A stretch of DNA of 64,000 bases from Volutella citrinella (GCA_034401135.1 JAWZSP010000001.1:3162001-3226000); one strand, 5' to 3'; shown: positions 13,356 to 26,103, numbered from the stretch's first letter. Numbers and translations: made by a program. The notes: generated from the sequence alone by a model not told the origin.

Positions 13356-14618
13356 ATGCGCCGCCCATCCCCATCCCTGGCGTCCTTCCCGGCATCCTGT
13401 GCAAGAAGAACGCCCTCGGTACGACCTCTGGCATGGTGGCCTCATCTGTCGCGACGGTATGGCTCGACAGCAAGGCCATCCTCCCGGAATCGCTCCTCGT
13501 CTCCGATTCTGCCGTTTCGATTCGAGACGGGCATCGGTCTTTTCGCGAAGAGGACGCCCCGCCCATTCCCCCCTCCCTTCCTCTCCCCTCCATCCATATC
13601 CTTCTCCGATCCCCTCAGCACACACCACCAGAGTCGCGATCGCCGGGCTTTTGTGAATGGGGAGCTCATCCGGGGCCTGACAAATGGCGACGATGCGATC
13701 TATGCCAGCGACTTCTTCATCTGCGCCAATGACGGCGTCGGGGCCTGGGCCACCCGTCCCCGTGGCCATGCTGGGTATGACGCATTTCTCCGCTGCCCGG
13801 CCGCACGACAGCCTGCTAATAAAAATACAGATTATGGTCGCGATTGATTCTACATTTCTGGTCAAGCGCTGTGGAGGATCAAATACTCCAGTGCCTTTCC
13901 GCAGAGCGCGACCAGCCCGACACGACGAGTAGTCTGCAGGAAGCCTACGAAAAGACCCTGGAGGCAACTGTATCGCACGATTGCCTGGGTACGACTACGG
14001 CTTGCGGAGCGCAGCTACACTACAGGACCGACCCCAGCGATGAGTCACAGAAGAATCCATCACCACTCTTGTTTGTGACCAATCTCGGCGACTGCAAAGT
14101 AATGGTCCTTCGGCCCAAGGAGGAAAAGGTGATTTATAGGACCAAGGAGCAGTGGCATTGGTTCGATTGCCCGCGCCAGCTCGGCACCAACAGTCCAGAC
14201 ACGCCCAACGAGAACGCGGTAACGGATATGGTGGACATCGAGGTGGGCGACATCGTGCTTGCAATGAGCGACGGCGTCATCGATAACCTCTGGGAGCACG
14301 AGATTGTGTCCATCGTCCTCAAGAGTGTTCAGAAGTGGGAGGCGGGCCACACTTCAGGAGCAGATGGGTCCCGAGCAGGGGGCCGCAATGGAGGCATGAA
14401 ATCGGCCGCAGAGGACCTGGTTGGGGCCGCAAAAGCAATTGCGGTAGATCCGTTTGCCGAAAGCCCATTCATGGAGCACGCGATCGAAGAAGGTTTGGCA
14501 AGTCAAGGAGGTAATTGCAACCTAACCCATCCGTGGCCGACTACAGCTAAAAATCGAAATAGGAAAACTTGACGATATTAGCGTCATTGCTGCACTTTGT
14601 GTCCGCAACGAGGGTTAA
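13356..14618 (+). CDS. PTC7: PP2C-type protein phosphatase, PTC7/azr1-like, mitochondrial
   Basis: Exons 13356-13774, 13831-14510, 14563-14618; introns 56 and 52 bases; 384 residues. PP2C signatures: GDD at 111-113, ANDGVGAW at 124-131, NLGDCKVMV, AMSDGVIDNLW and the C-terminal KLDDISVIAAL, which together supply the metal-binding aspartates. It should dephosphorylate Ser/Thr on proteins with Mn/Mg; yeast Ptc7 acts in mitochondria, including on coenzyme Q biosynthesis. The chosen ATG gives an Arg-rich, acid-free N-terminus (MRRPSPSLAS...HLSRRYGST) that looks like a matrix-targeting presequence with a processing site near RRY. The frame stays open further upstream but has no ATG there, and a possible 3' splice site lies just before the start, so an upstream exon is conceivable. 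Phosphatase identity is sure; mitochondrial location is inferred. Confidence 0.9.
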
Positions 14619-15125
14619 GATAGGCCAGCTGTGGTCTCACCATCAGACTTGTTTCCCATTGGGTTATCTTGATATTACGGAGCTGCAAATTCAGGAATAG
14701 ATGGCAAGAGAGAATTCTTGCAGGGACAGTTACATGATTAGAGAGCGATTACGGCATGGATTGATTTCTAGCATATTAGGAGCCTACGATGATACGATCA
14801 GTTAATACAACCATTAGAGTAAAGTATTGCATCTCAACAGTCGAGAAGATGTCCAACCATTCCCGTCAACAAATTACCAAGAGGGCAATGAGCTCAATGC
14901 TGTGCCACTTGGGTGCTGCATTTGGGTATGGGTTGAGGTGGGGTACTTAGTATGTTTGGATGGTGGAGGGCGCTTATCGCACGTGCCAGGTTCATGCCGC
15001 CTCTGATAAGAAATTTATTTTCTGGACCGCAAGCCTTGCCTCTGACCTTTGCGACAGTGATCGGGCTTTGGGGCAGGGCGCAACACTTTACAACTTTCGA
15101 GAGTATCAGCCACCTCGTCGCCAAC
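14619..15125. other. Spacer between PTC7-like and UTP23 genes
   Basis: About 0.5 kb of AT-richer DNA carrying the PTC7-like 3' UTR and the UTP23 promoter. Nothing else is seen. Confidence 0.6.
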
Positions 15126-16138
15126 ATGCGTGGAAAGCGGTCAAAGCAGTATCGGAAGCTCATGGAGCAATTCTCCATGACCTTCGGTTTCCGTGAGCCT
15201 TACCAAGTTCTAGGTACGCTCTTGACCTTCCCGGTAGCCCCAAGAGGATGTGCTCACTTTTCGCAGTTGACGCAGAGATGGTGCGCGATTCGTGTCGATT
15301 CAAGATGGAGCTGGAACCTGCTCTCCAGAGAACGGTTCATGGAAAGGTCAAGCCCAGTGAGTTACATGGCACTCTTTGGTCGATCCGGGATCGCTAACAA
15401 TTGACAGTGATCACCCAATGCGAAATCCGAAAGTTGTACGCACAAAAGAAAGAACCCGGCGCTGCCGAAGCCATTGAAGTGGCCAAGACTCTGGAACGAC
15501 GACGCTGTGGTCATCATCCGGACGATTACCCCGAACCGCTGGGCACTGACGAATGCATACGATCCGTCGTCGACCCCAAGGACACCAACCAGAACAAGCA
15601 CCGCTACGTCGTTGCCAGCCAGAGCCAGGAAGTTAGAAGAATGCTTCGCGGCATTAAGGGGGTTCCGTTGATTTATATCAAGAGGAGCGTAATGATTCTC
15701 GAGCCCATGGCCGACGAGAGTGTGCAACTCCGGGCCAAGGAAGAGAGGGGCAAGTTCCGCGCGGAGCTCAGGAACGCCCTGGGAAAGAGAAAGCGAGACG
15801 ACGAAGACAGCGATGAAGATGGAGATGGCAAAGATACAAAACATGCCGATGGCGCTGCGGAACGTGCTAGTGGAGGTGACAAGAAGGAGAAGAAGACGAC
15901 GAAGAAGACACGCGGGCCCAAGGGACCGAACCCGCTCGCCGTTATGAAGTCCAAGAAGAAGCAACAAGCGCAAGAACCGAGAAAGGACGCGGCGCCAGTG
16001 GAGAGCGAGGAAACACAGGATGCACCGGCCAAGAGGAAAAGACGGCGTAGGGCGAAGCCCAGTGGCGGTGCAGCAGGAGAGAGCGAGGGTGCTGTGAAGC
16101 AGATCCCCGAAGCAGCCGCAGATGGCGGAGAAGATTAA
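15126..16138 (+). CDS. UTP23: UTP23, SSU-processome PIN-like protein
   Basis: Exons 15126-15213, 15267-15356, 15408-16138; introns 53 and 51 bases; 302 residues. The N-terminus (MRGKRSKQYRKLMEQF), the VDAEMVRDSCRFKME block and the end of exon 2 joined to exon 3 (KVKP-MITQCEIRKLY) are typical of Utp23, a PIN-fold protein of the 90S small-subunit processome needed for early pre-rRNA cleavage and snR30 release in the nucleolus. Candidate zinc-finger ligands are Cys64, Cys93, His95/His96 and Cys109. The C-terminal half is a long Lys/Arg/Glu-rich disordered tail with several nuclear-localisation-like clusters. Utp23 usually lacks the acidic PIN catalytic set and acts as an RNA-binding scaffold. 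It lies on the same strand as the preceding phosphatase gene, with its own promoter. Confidence 0.93.
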
Positions 16139-17249
16139 AAGAAGGGAATTGGTTGCGCAGAGGGTTGGAATGCTGTTAGCATGGCGTACAGATGGTTAAA
16201 ACAGTCTCGTTTCGTTTGATTGTAAAGTAGCATGCGTTGCACGGATACCCCGTGGGTAGGGAGGCCATGAATAAGCCAAGACTGCAGAGCAAGGAACGAT
16301 TGCCCCATTGTTCTGCATTGTTTCGTGAATGTCAAGCTGCATGTTCGGAGAGCACCTCGGACTGCACAGTCGGCCCCCAAGTGCTGAGATGCTGACGGAG
16401 CCTGCCAGTCCTACTCCGTTAGTCGTCACACGCAAGTAAGCGGGCCATCATGGTGGATGGCTGTGAGCGAAATGCCACCGAAGCGAGGCAGCGAGTGCAC
16501 CACAGCAGATTGCCCTCGAAGGCCTCGTATTCTCGGGTTTTATGTCAATGCACCAACAATTTGGCATGGCAGGTAGGTATGCGAGGAGGGTATGATCGAT
16601 CGGTTCAATGTGGCCTGGCCATCTCGTGGTATGGGCTCATGAGCTCTGGCCTCTGCGCGCTACGATGGTCGGCGTAGGGGCACACGACCCCACCAACGTC
16701 GTTGCCTCCCCCCTTGGACGCCACTAACCGCCCCCTGTCGCCCATTGAACCGGGCTATGCCGCTACCAAGCCCAAGCCCGCCCTGAGCAATTAGGCCCCA
16801 CCCTTCGCAGGTCAAGTCACCGTCGTGACATTTTAATCATCCCCATGACAGGAGTCTTGGGGAGGCGGGACACAGAGATACCAGCACCTCGACCATTATA
16901 CTCCTTACCGACCTAGCCTCGCTCTCGGACAGCTCTTCTCTCCCTCTAATAATCGCCATTCACCCACGCCATTCTTCACCCCGCCACCCTCATCCGCGTG
17001 GCCCGAAAGCCCCTACCTGTTAGCTAGCACAGGGGGTTCAGGGTGCCATCGCACAATCCCCCGGTCAAGAGGCCGACATTCTCTCCCTCCGTACGCCGTA
17101 TATCGATATCACTCCCGTTCTGGCCCCTGAGCCGGTGCAATCGACCGACCAACGGCACAAGCCGCGACCTCGCTGAACGCACGCCGCCCTGGAGTCTCAT
17201 TGTGGCCCTGGGTGAGTAGATCGCGCCTCGTTACCAACAGCCCACGATC
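16139..17249. other. Spacer and promoter region upstream of the DUF726 gene
   Basis: About 1.1 kb. The last 450 bases are C/T-rich, like a fungal leader. The palindrome ATATCGATAT sits at 17100-17109, 141 bases before the DUF726 start. A GTGAGT...CAG pair close to the ATG (about 17212-17240) is too short to be an intron. No gene is seen. Confidence 0.55.
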
Positions 17250-20200
17250 ATGGCTTCGCAACCTGTGGAAGTCGACGACTTCGGCCTCCCTATTCGACGG
17301 TATCCGACGCCGAAGAACGACGCTCCTAAAGACAATGGTTCGTCTGATAAGGAGGGGGGCGACAAACCATCGGAGAAGGTGCCCAAACCACAACCTGTCG
17401 CCAACGACGATAAGCCCTTCGCCCCGCCCGTTGACCAGACCGCAACTCACGATGACGAGAGCGACAAATTCGAAGATGCACGTTCAGAGCCTCTGGATAA
17501 CGGGTCAGCGTCCCCTGCCGAGAAGAGTTCGACTGGAGACGCTTCGAAGCCCCTCAAGACAACGCCTTCAAAAGATCCCGAGCCGTCAAAGCCCGAGACT
17601 CTTAGTGGCGAGCCCTCAACCTCACCAAAAGCAAAAGATGCGAGTACAGAGGTGTCGTTGACAGACTCCTCCAAGGCATCGGGGGGCCCTGCGGATAAAG
17701 CCGACTCTACCAATGGGAAACCTCTTGCTGCTGCTGCCACGGCGGCAGCTGCCACTGCCGCTGCTGTGACAGTGCCTCAAGCGCAGGGCAAGGGCGAGCA
17801 GGCAAACGACAACGACCCTCCATCACCCTCAAAGCAGAGGTATAGCCAAGGCAGCACCAAGCCCAACCGACAGAGTGTTTCAGAGTTCTCGCATCAGCAG
17901 GTTTCAACCAAGCAAGAGGACGACAAGGAGGACGACGATGGCGGCTGGCAAGAAATGCCGGCTTATGCCAGGTATAATATGTACGATGACGACGATAAAT
18001 TGATCGCCAAAGAATTCGACCCTGAAGAGGAAGAGAAATATGGCTACGGCAATCTAGGCGGCGCGGGCAAGGGATACACACGCGTGATGGTAGACGATGA
18101 TGCGGAATCAGCGACGAGCCTGGACGACAACACGAAGTATCTTTTCACACAGAATAATGGCACAAGCGCAGTCGATGACGACGAAGGCCGGGATGCCCTA
18201 TCCCAGATGCAGGCTACCAAGGATCTCCTGACAGAAGGCCAGCGGATTGCTTACGTTGGCATAGTTCGCCTAGAGATTGTCAAGTTGGTCAAGGAAGCCG
18301 AGGCCATCGAGTTAACCAAAAAGACAAAGAAGGAGACTTCCATGGCTGCAGAATCTATCAAGATGTGGGGGCAGAAGATGATGCTCCGTTTGCATGCCCA
18401 CATGGACATTAGCGATGCTGAGCAAATCATGATTGAGCAATTGGCAGAGCACGGGGTGCTTCCCGCTGATCTGACGCCGGCGCTCAATGTGAACGCTCGC
18501 GTTTCTAACCCAATGGCAGAACAGAGCAACTCATCCGGCCGTCCTTCTATCTCAAGCATGCCACCACAAGACCCCGAGGAGGAGTTGCCCGCGGAAGCCC
18601 CCCCGCCGTATTCACAGGTGGACGGACAGGAGCTTTCGGACGTCAAGGCACCTTCTCAGCTGCCGACCACCGAGAAAATTGATATTGACCTACGATGGAC
18701 AGTCCTGTGCGACCTATTCTTGATCCTGATCGCGGACTCCATCTATGACGCACGATCAAGGTTGCTTCTTGAGAGGGTGGGAGAAAGCCTGGAAATCACA
18801 TGGATCGACGTCTGCAGGTTCGAGAAGAAAGTCACCGACGCGCTCGAGATGCAGCAAGCCGCCGAAAAGGAGAACTGGAATGAGGACGAGCACATCGAAA
18901 GCCGCAGGAAGCGAGCCTTGAAGAAACGATACATGATGATGGGCCTGGCCACCGTGGGAGGAGGCCTCGTCATTGGCTTGTCAGCCGGCTTGTTCGCCCC
19001 CTTGATTGGAGCTGGCCTTGCGACAGGATTTACCGCAATCGGTGTCAGTGGAACTGGCAGTTTCCTCGGAGGAGTCGGCGGCGCCGCCATCATTACCTCT
19101 GCCTCTGCTTCTGCGGGGAGTATTATCGGCGGAAAGGCCGCTCATCGACGCACAGGGGCTGTCCAGACGTTCGAATACCGCCCTTTGCATAATAATAAGC
19201 GAGTCAACTTGATCGTCACCGTCTCTGGGTGGCTGACGGGCAAGATGGATGACGTCCGTCTGCCATTCAGTACGGTAGACCCCATCATGGGCGACCTCTA
19301 CTCTATTCATTGGGAACCCGAGATGCTGCGAAGCATGGGTCAGACCATGAACATTCTTGCCACCGAAGTACGTATAGAGCGATCCCCAGTGCATTTCCCT
19401 CGCAACGCAGAAGTTAATGGTCCCCTCGCAGGCTCTCACTCAGACTATCCAACAAGTCCTGGGTACCACCATTCTCGCCACTCTAATGTCGGCCCTCCAG
19501 CTCCCGATTATCCTTTCCAAACTCTCCTACCTGATTGACAACCCCTGGACCACCTCACTGGATCGAGCTACGGCCGCGGGGAAGATCCTGGCAGATTCAC
19601 TGCTCGAACGCAATCTGGGCACGCGACCCATCACTTTGGTTGGATTCTCCATCGGTGCTCGCGTCATTTTTTCCTGCCTTCTTGAGCTGGGTGCCAAGGG
19701 TGCGGCTGGTATTGTCCAGAATGTCTATCTGTTCGGCGCGCCCATTGTCGTAAAGAAGGACGAGTTCCTCCGTGCCAAGTCCGTGGTGGCGGGCCGCTTC
19801 TTGAATGCGTACAACCGCAACGACTGGATTCTGGGATACCTCTTCAGACTCACAAACGGTGGCATTCGCCGGGTGGCAGGCCTGGGCCCGATCGACGAGT
19901 TTCCATTTATGGAGAATCTGGATGTCACGGATATGGTAGTTGGACACATGGACTACCGAACACAAATGCCATCGCTGCTCATGAAGTGTGGGTGGTCAGT
20001 GGAGAGCGAGGAATTCGCTGAAATCGAGGATCCCGACCCGGATAACCACCAGGAGCGACAGCGAGAGCTCATCAACGAAATCGAGGAGGCACGCAAGGAA
20101 CTGGAGAAGGAAGGCAAGGAACAGAAGAGCAGCAGGTTCAGCTTCTTCGGTCGCCGCAAGAAGACAGAAAAGCAAGACTGGGAGATCTACGAAGACACGC

Positions 20201-20760
20201 TGGGCAAGGGTGGCAATGGGGAAAAGGCAACTCCTAGCCACGGGGTTCTCTTCGACGTGGAATCTATCCGGGCGGAGCTGGCCAAGGAAGCGGCCAAGAA
20301 TGGAGACTCTGAAGAGCTCCAGGTGAGGGAGATCAAGTCGACACTGCCTCCGATGAAACTTGACGTCTCGCCGCTGCCATCGTTGCCAGTGACGCCGGTG
20401 TCAAACCCTCGAGGCTCCATGCACGACGCCTATCATAGTGATCCCAGCCTGATCAGGAGTTCGTACGATGTGAGGAAATCCCCCTCGCCATCGCCGAGTT
20501 ACGTTCAGTCTGGCCCGCCGCCAGCATACGGCCAAGGGCACGAGGACGATATTCAAATGACTTTTGACACGTCATTCGACGACCCCAAGCCAACAGTGGC
20601 GACGACAGCGCCGTCAAAGGATGAGGCCGCCCAGTCTTCAGGCAGACCCAATCTCACGACCTCAACCACGGTGCCCAGCGTGCCAATGAGCAACCCCTGG
20701 GGAGATTCCGATGACGAAGATTTCGGGAAGGAAAAGGAGATTTCAATGACATTTGCTTGA
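17250..20760 (+). CDS. DUF726 membrane alpha/beta-hydrolase (TMCO4 / yeast Mil1 family)
   Basis: Exons 17250-19367 and 19432-20760; intron 64 bases; 1148 residues. The first ~230 residues are low-complexity (Pro/Ser/Asp/Ala). A conserved helical domain follows, then a Gly/Ala-rich hydrophobic stretch at about 561-628 that can form two or more membrane helices. After it comes the alpha/beta-hydrolase core with nucleophile elbow GFSIG (Ser779), then LFGAP, and NDWILGYLFR with a candidate acid. The C-terminal ~300 residues are charged coiled-coil-like and then disordered with acidic patches. DUF726 proteins include human TMCO4 and yeast YFL034W/Mil1, a membrane protein linked to AP-1 clathrin trafficking; the enzymatic substrate is unknown. 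The splice gives ATE|ALTQ and keeps the frame. Family membership is secure; biochemical function is not. Confidence 0.9.
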
Positions 20761-23700
20761 GGGCAACATACGAGGGAAATGGCAGTGCAGACAGTCTTGA
20801 TCATTTGTTTATGGATTGAACGGACTGCAGGGGCCATGCGCATCATCGGCGTTCTGCATTATTGTTGGAAGGATTCTGTCCCCAGCGTGCTATTCGGGTA
20901 GGGGACCGCAGCGGGCGTATTATTATTTTTTGATCCGATAGTTAAACTGGGAGACTAGCATCTCAATCTTTTGCGTACTGATACTTGGTAGCGAGAGTCC
21001 GAGGGGAAGAAATCAGGCGGCGCCCACTGTCCGGGACCGCAGGTACAAGAACGAGAGCGCGGTTTACGATGGTTCCAAGGAGGTGATATCACGCACATTT
21101 ACGAGCTTGAAGCTGCCATGTCGATGACGAGCCCGAGCAAGGTTTCTCCCGTTCTATAAATAATAAGGCTCACTGGTCGTACCAAACGTTATCGGCGCGC
21201 GAGTCCTCGGCCGCCGTTGAAAGCCGGAAGTGAAACAGCATGAATCTTGGAGGGCAGTACAGCACAGTATTGGCTGCGCGAGCATCCTTTTCGTGGACCA
21301 AGTGTTGAAATGTCTGTGGCTGTGCAGCGATGGAGTGGCAAATCTGCGGCCAGCGTGTCAGTCAAAGATGCAACCAGCTGATGATCTCCGGCATCTTGAC
21401 GGAATGGCGCAGAAGGAGGAGAGAACCGGCGCAGGGATCTGCTCATGCGGCAGTGAGCTGGTCAGTGCAATATTGCGCCATCGTGTATGTGCCTCGACTT
21501 TGTAGAGCACATGTTTGGATCTCGCCAAGATAAAGACAGACAGACTATCCAACTCTCCATAATAATTACAGCAAGGGTTAATTCGTTTCGAGATCTGCAT
21601 TGGGCAAGTTGCAAGCATGGTCTGTCGGCCCATGGCACCTAGGGTCGGTTTCGAACTGGAGGATTTCACGACATTCTCAGATAGGCAGAAGGCCCGATCG
21701 ATCGGCGCGGCAAAGGGAACGGCGGTGGCATGAGGGTGCACGCACGCTCTGTTTTATTTAGAGCGAGTGGGCAACATGGTCTTGGTCAGTGGCCGGTCAT
21801 GAGCCATGAGACAGGGTATGCAGGCGCAACGCAAGCATCCTCGCGAATCCTTCTCGACTCTCAAACAGCGCCATCGACCAACGCGGCCACTTGGCCCGTC
21901 CCCTCTTCTCCACGCTGCTCAGATGGAGGAGGCCAAACAAGTTGACAGACGGCGCCACGGGCCAGTGAACAGGGGCTGCGGGGGTGGGATGCCAAGTCTT
22001 TGAATGATGCTCTTCTTTGCAAAGGGGGAGGGAGAATGAATGATATGGTCATCACAAACAAGGCGCCTCGCATGTGCACCGGGCTTCTTGTTCGGCCAAG
22101 ACAGACGATCCATTGCCTAGAGCCTCAAGCCTCGCCCTTCAATTGGAAGGCTCGTGTGAGGAGGGTCTGACGGCGATGGCTGAGGCTTACACAGTGCCCG
22201 GCGGCGAGCGGGACTATTGACGACAAGGGAGTATCGAATCCACGTGCGCAGCAAATGGGGAATCTCGAGCATTGTCTGTAGCCAGTATCCACCCCGAGAT
22301 GTGCTACTACTAATGGATGAAGTAGCCAGAGAGCAAGGCCGGCTGGTGGAAGACGAGCAAGAAAAGGCGACGACATGAGCAGGCGCAGTCGCATCCTGTC
22401 TCGGCCACTGGACCACACGGCCTCTGGACATGCGGCACTGCCATCGTAGGACATCGGAAGGAGTTCCAGGAGACAACCCCTCTGGGCTGGAGTTGCGGTA
22501 GGGACGGTGAAGAGGAACGGCCACAGCCCTGGGAACGGCATGCCATGGCATCATCCCGGACAACAAGCGTCGTGCTTCAAGGTCTGCTCCCGCACGTGGT
22601 TTGATTGGATTTCGAGCAGCTCTCATCTCTGTCGGCCCTGGTCGGCATGGGCTCATATCTGCCGTTGCCGTGTTGCCTTGTTGCGGCATGGTTACTCATT
22701 TCAGCAATCCCAAATCGGCGACTCCTCTGCCCTGTTGAGCCATGGTTGCTTGCTCACTCAACCTTGGATGACCAGCCGACGCCATGGGGGGAGAATAAGA
22801 GTCTATCGACGAGGATTGACCCCTGCAGTGGGCCCGCTCAGCCCAAAGTCCTTTACGGCTGCTAGGGCCAAGCAGGGCTGTAAGATGATTGTCAGATGGA
22901 CCCCGGGTGTCCTGAAAGAAAGCCTGCCGTTGCACAGCGTGTGTTGTGTTCCGCGCTCGTGTGCTCTTGGCTGGGACTCGCCCGGCCAGTGACAGGCCTC
23001 GTGGAAAAGCAGGCGTTCAGCCCGGACAGAATACGTACGGTAGTAGTAAGCTGGGCATGTCATTAGGTTGGTTGGCGTTTTGGGGCTGACGCTGCTGGAA
23101 ACAGCTGAGAGTCTAGCGGCCTAGCCTGGCTGACTGGACGTTTGGCGGTTTGCTAGTCCCGTAAGGCTTGACTGCCTTCGGAACTCGGTTGCCTACTAGA
23201 AACCCACCAATCTGTCATCAATTGGGGGTCGCCCCTGCCCTTTTCATTCTGCCGTCTGGTCAAGGTGGCACGGCCAGGCCGATCAAAGCAGGTGCACCTG
23301 AGCAGCACCTCAACGCCCGGGGACCACTGACTGCCATTGATGGCTGGCAAACCACCCGACGAGCAAGAAAAAAGCCGACTGCGTCTTACATGCAGCGCTG
23401 GTGCTGGTCCCCCCGCCTCTCTCGCCGGTGTTGGCATCACCGTGCGCCGCCGCTCTGAGCGTCTGACACTCGGTGCGACAATACACTGAGGTGGGCTGTG
23501 ACAATATCGCGCACTGGGCGATCCCTTCACACTGGCCGTCTGTCGGGGCGTCGTCGAGTCGAATGGTCGTCCACTCGTGGCCCTGAAACACAACCATGCA
23601 CCAGAACTCGGCACTCGTCTTTTTTCGTGTGCGGCGGCATCCCCTCTGTCCCCTTGATCGAGAACTATGTGCCTGACCCAAGTCGGCAGTACGCAGCGCA

Positions 23701-24285
23701 GCATAGGGCTCAAGCCAAAAAGAGACTCCAGAGGGTCCCGTCGGCGGTCGGCCTGGAGCTGGGGTGGGTGGGTGGATAATGCGACGAGGATTGCTATAAA
23801 CAGCATATAGGGCCGGCCGCTGACGAGCTAGCACTTCAAAGTATCGCTGGGGCGGCGGCACAATGGGCTGCAAGGCGCCGCAGCACAAAACATGGCGTTG
23901 GTGGCACCAGGGTCCAGTCTCGCCCTCACAGACTGCGGACTGCGGATTCTACACTACGCATCGTCAACAGCCACTTCCCAGCAAGTCGTCGGAATCACAC
24001 GCAGGCGCAGGCCACCCACCATTCAAACATGTATCGCCGGGAGGTACCTTTGCGAGCAGGAGGGTCTGGATGCGCACTGGGGACATGGGGCGGACATGGA
24101 CGACACGGAACGGGGTGGGATGCAACCCCTGGTCCCTCGCCCGCCGCTACTGCGCGTTGATGCGAGTCGGCTGTCCTCTCACAGGCCCTCTTGAGTCTCA
24201 AGTGCGTTGGCTGGGCTTGGCCTAAGCTGCACTTGGTTTGGCCTGCCACCGCCACTCGAGCCGCTGAGGCCTTGTCTCCATTCCC
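20761..24285. other. 3.5 kb gene-free interval
   Basis: Between the DUF726 gene and the surface-protein gene, both on plus. TATA-like sequences occur at about 21155-21165 (CTATAAATAATA) and 23791-23800 (CTATAAACAG). Overlapping ORFs of up to 217 codons between 22.1 and 23.9 kb occur on both strands but have no domain, no plausible splice partners and a composition unlike the neighbouring proteins. No TE or RNA gene is seen. Confidence 0.5.
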
Positions 24286-26103
24286 ATGCCGCGCTCCTCC
24301 AGGTTGTGCCCGTCTGTCGTCCAGCTTGTCAGCCATAGCCTTTTTTCCTCTGCTTACTCCTGGCCCCCGAGCCTCGCTCCAATCCTGTCACCATCACCAG
24401 ATCCCACCCAGTCCCCGGCTTCCAAACTCCCGCAAGCTGTCGCCCACCTTACACACGAGCCTCGACGCCTCGACGTGCCAGGCCGAAGCACACCCAGCGA
24501 TTCCTTCTCCCCCAAGAGCGAGGACAACCATATCGACTCGAAGGACCATCTGGTGGAGGAGGAGCAGAAGAAGAAGAGGCGCCAGGGAGCGGGGAGCGTT
24601 TCACTTCTAGCACCGCGGGACATAGCTGCCCCCATCGCCGATACTGCAGCACTAACACACTTCAAAATGCACAACATTCGCGACCAAGGGTTGGAAGGGT
24701 CCACCGTGGGCTTCGCCAGAGATGGCAGCCCAGACCTCAGAGGAACGGGATCGGGCGGGGATACAACCGCAAACAAGATCGTCAATGACAATCCCACCAG
24801 CTCGGGAGAAGAAGGGTCCAGTTCCATCGTGCTGGCGAGCGCCAGCAGCACCGACATGGTAGGGTCTGGGCCTGGGTCTGGGTCCAACGCTGGGAATAGC
24901 GACCAAGAGGGCAAGAGCGCGGAATTGGGAACCGTCATCTACTTTCCCCCCCAAGAGTACGAAAAGGCCGCCATTTACGACACCAACAGGGGAATCGGCA
25001 GCGCTGTTTTCCCGTACAAGGTGTCCAATAACTACCTCGACCGGAATGTCTCCATCCGCGCCGTGGCCTGGAAAACCCAAAAAGACTCGAGCACCTACGA
25101 CACCTCCGCCAAGGTCGAGCTCACGGACACCGACCGTTCCGGCACTGCCAGAGCCGACCATTACCTATTCGATGGTGAGCATTCCTGATTTCTACCCATT
25201 CTAGGAGTTGCCGTCTCGCCCGCAACTGCGGCTGCTAACCGCTCTGCTCGCCTCTCTCTAGTCTCCAACCAGACTGCCTCTCTCAACCTGACAGAGATCA
25301 AGACTGCCGCCGACGTCCTGAACAAGATCTCATTCTTCTCCATTGAGTGGGCGATGGGCAATTCGACAACAGGAGCGACCAACTCGCCGTTCTTTGTCGT
25401 GGGAACCGGAGACAGGAACAAGATCAACGAGATGAACCAGGGCCTGACGAAAGACCAAGTCGAGACGACGGACAAGCCCGCCACCCCAAGTGTGACGGGC
25501 AGCCCAAATGACGGATCCAGCAAGGCCAGCGGCGGCGGCGGCATGTCGACCGGAGCCATTGTCGGCGCGGCGGTCGGCGGTGCTGTCGGAGGCCTACTGT
25601 TCGTCGGAATCATCATCTGGTTCCTGCTCCGCAAGCGCCGCCAGAAGCGCCATTCTAGCGTCACTGCCCTCAACACCCAGCAGCAGTCCTCCAACACCTT
25701 CATGGTCGACAAGGAGACGCACGGCCGTGGCGACGACTCGCCCGCCTCGCCCTACTCGGAGGACAACGTCATCAACCTCAACAACAACATCACCAGCAAT
25801 AGCAACGCCAATGCAAACAGCAGCTACGGCAACAACCTCACCCAGCCAACGCGCGGCAACGACTGGCCCCTCCCCAACGTGGGTGCCCCCAACACCAGCC
25901 ACCAAGAACGCGACCTGCCCGATCTACCACGCGACCGCGACCTACCCCGAACATCCACTGGAGGCTCCGGCCCCGAGGGCCACGGCAGGTCAACCAACGT
26001 CGCCCATCTCGTCGAGGAGGGCATGACTCCGGAAGAGATCCGGCGCCTCGAAGAGGAGGAGCGACAACTGGACGCCGAGATTGAGCGCGCGGCGAGACGA
26101 TAG
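24286..26103 (+). CDS. Single-pass plasma-membrane/cell-surface protein, Mid2/Skg6-like layout
   Basis: Exons 24286-25174 and 25262-26103; intron 87 bases; 576 residues. The outer part (to about 393) holds a conserved-looking block from about residue 220 with NVS, NQT, NLT and NST sequons. A strong transmembrane helix spans 394-419 (GAIVGAAVGGAVGG...WFLL) and is followed by the stop-transfer cluster RKRRQKR. The cytoplasmic tail is Asn/Ser/Pro-rich and ends with a charged helix (TPEEIRRLEEEERQLDAEIE). This matches fungal Mid2/Skg6/Axl2-type sensors or cell-polarity proteins in layout only. The N-terminus from the first ATG is only weakly signal-like (VVQLVSHSLFSSAYSW), so the true start or an extra 5' exon remains open. 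The function is not assigned. Confidence 0.75.

Noticed and set aside
17211..17240. Possible 5' UTR intron (GTGAGT...CAG) just before the DUF726 start
   Set aside because: At about 30 bases it is shorter than any intron in the window and has no room for a branch point.
21640..21670. GTTTCGAAC, resembling a tRNA T-loop
   Set aside because: The flanking bases do not form a T-arm stem on either strand, and no anticodon or D-arm is found at the right distance.
23153..23888. Overlapping minus-strand ORFs of 217 and 192 codons
   Set aside because: They overlap each other in different frames, show no protein-like periodicity or motif, and have no plausible splice partners.
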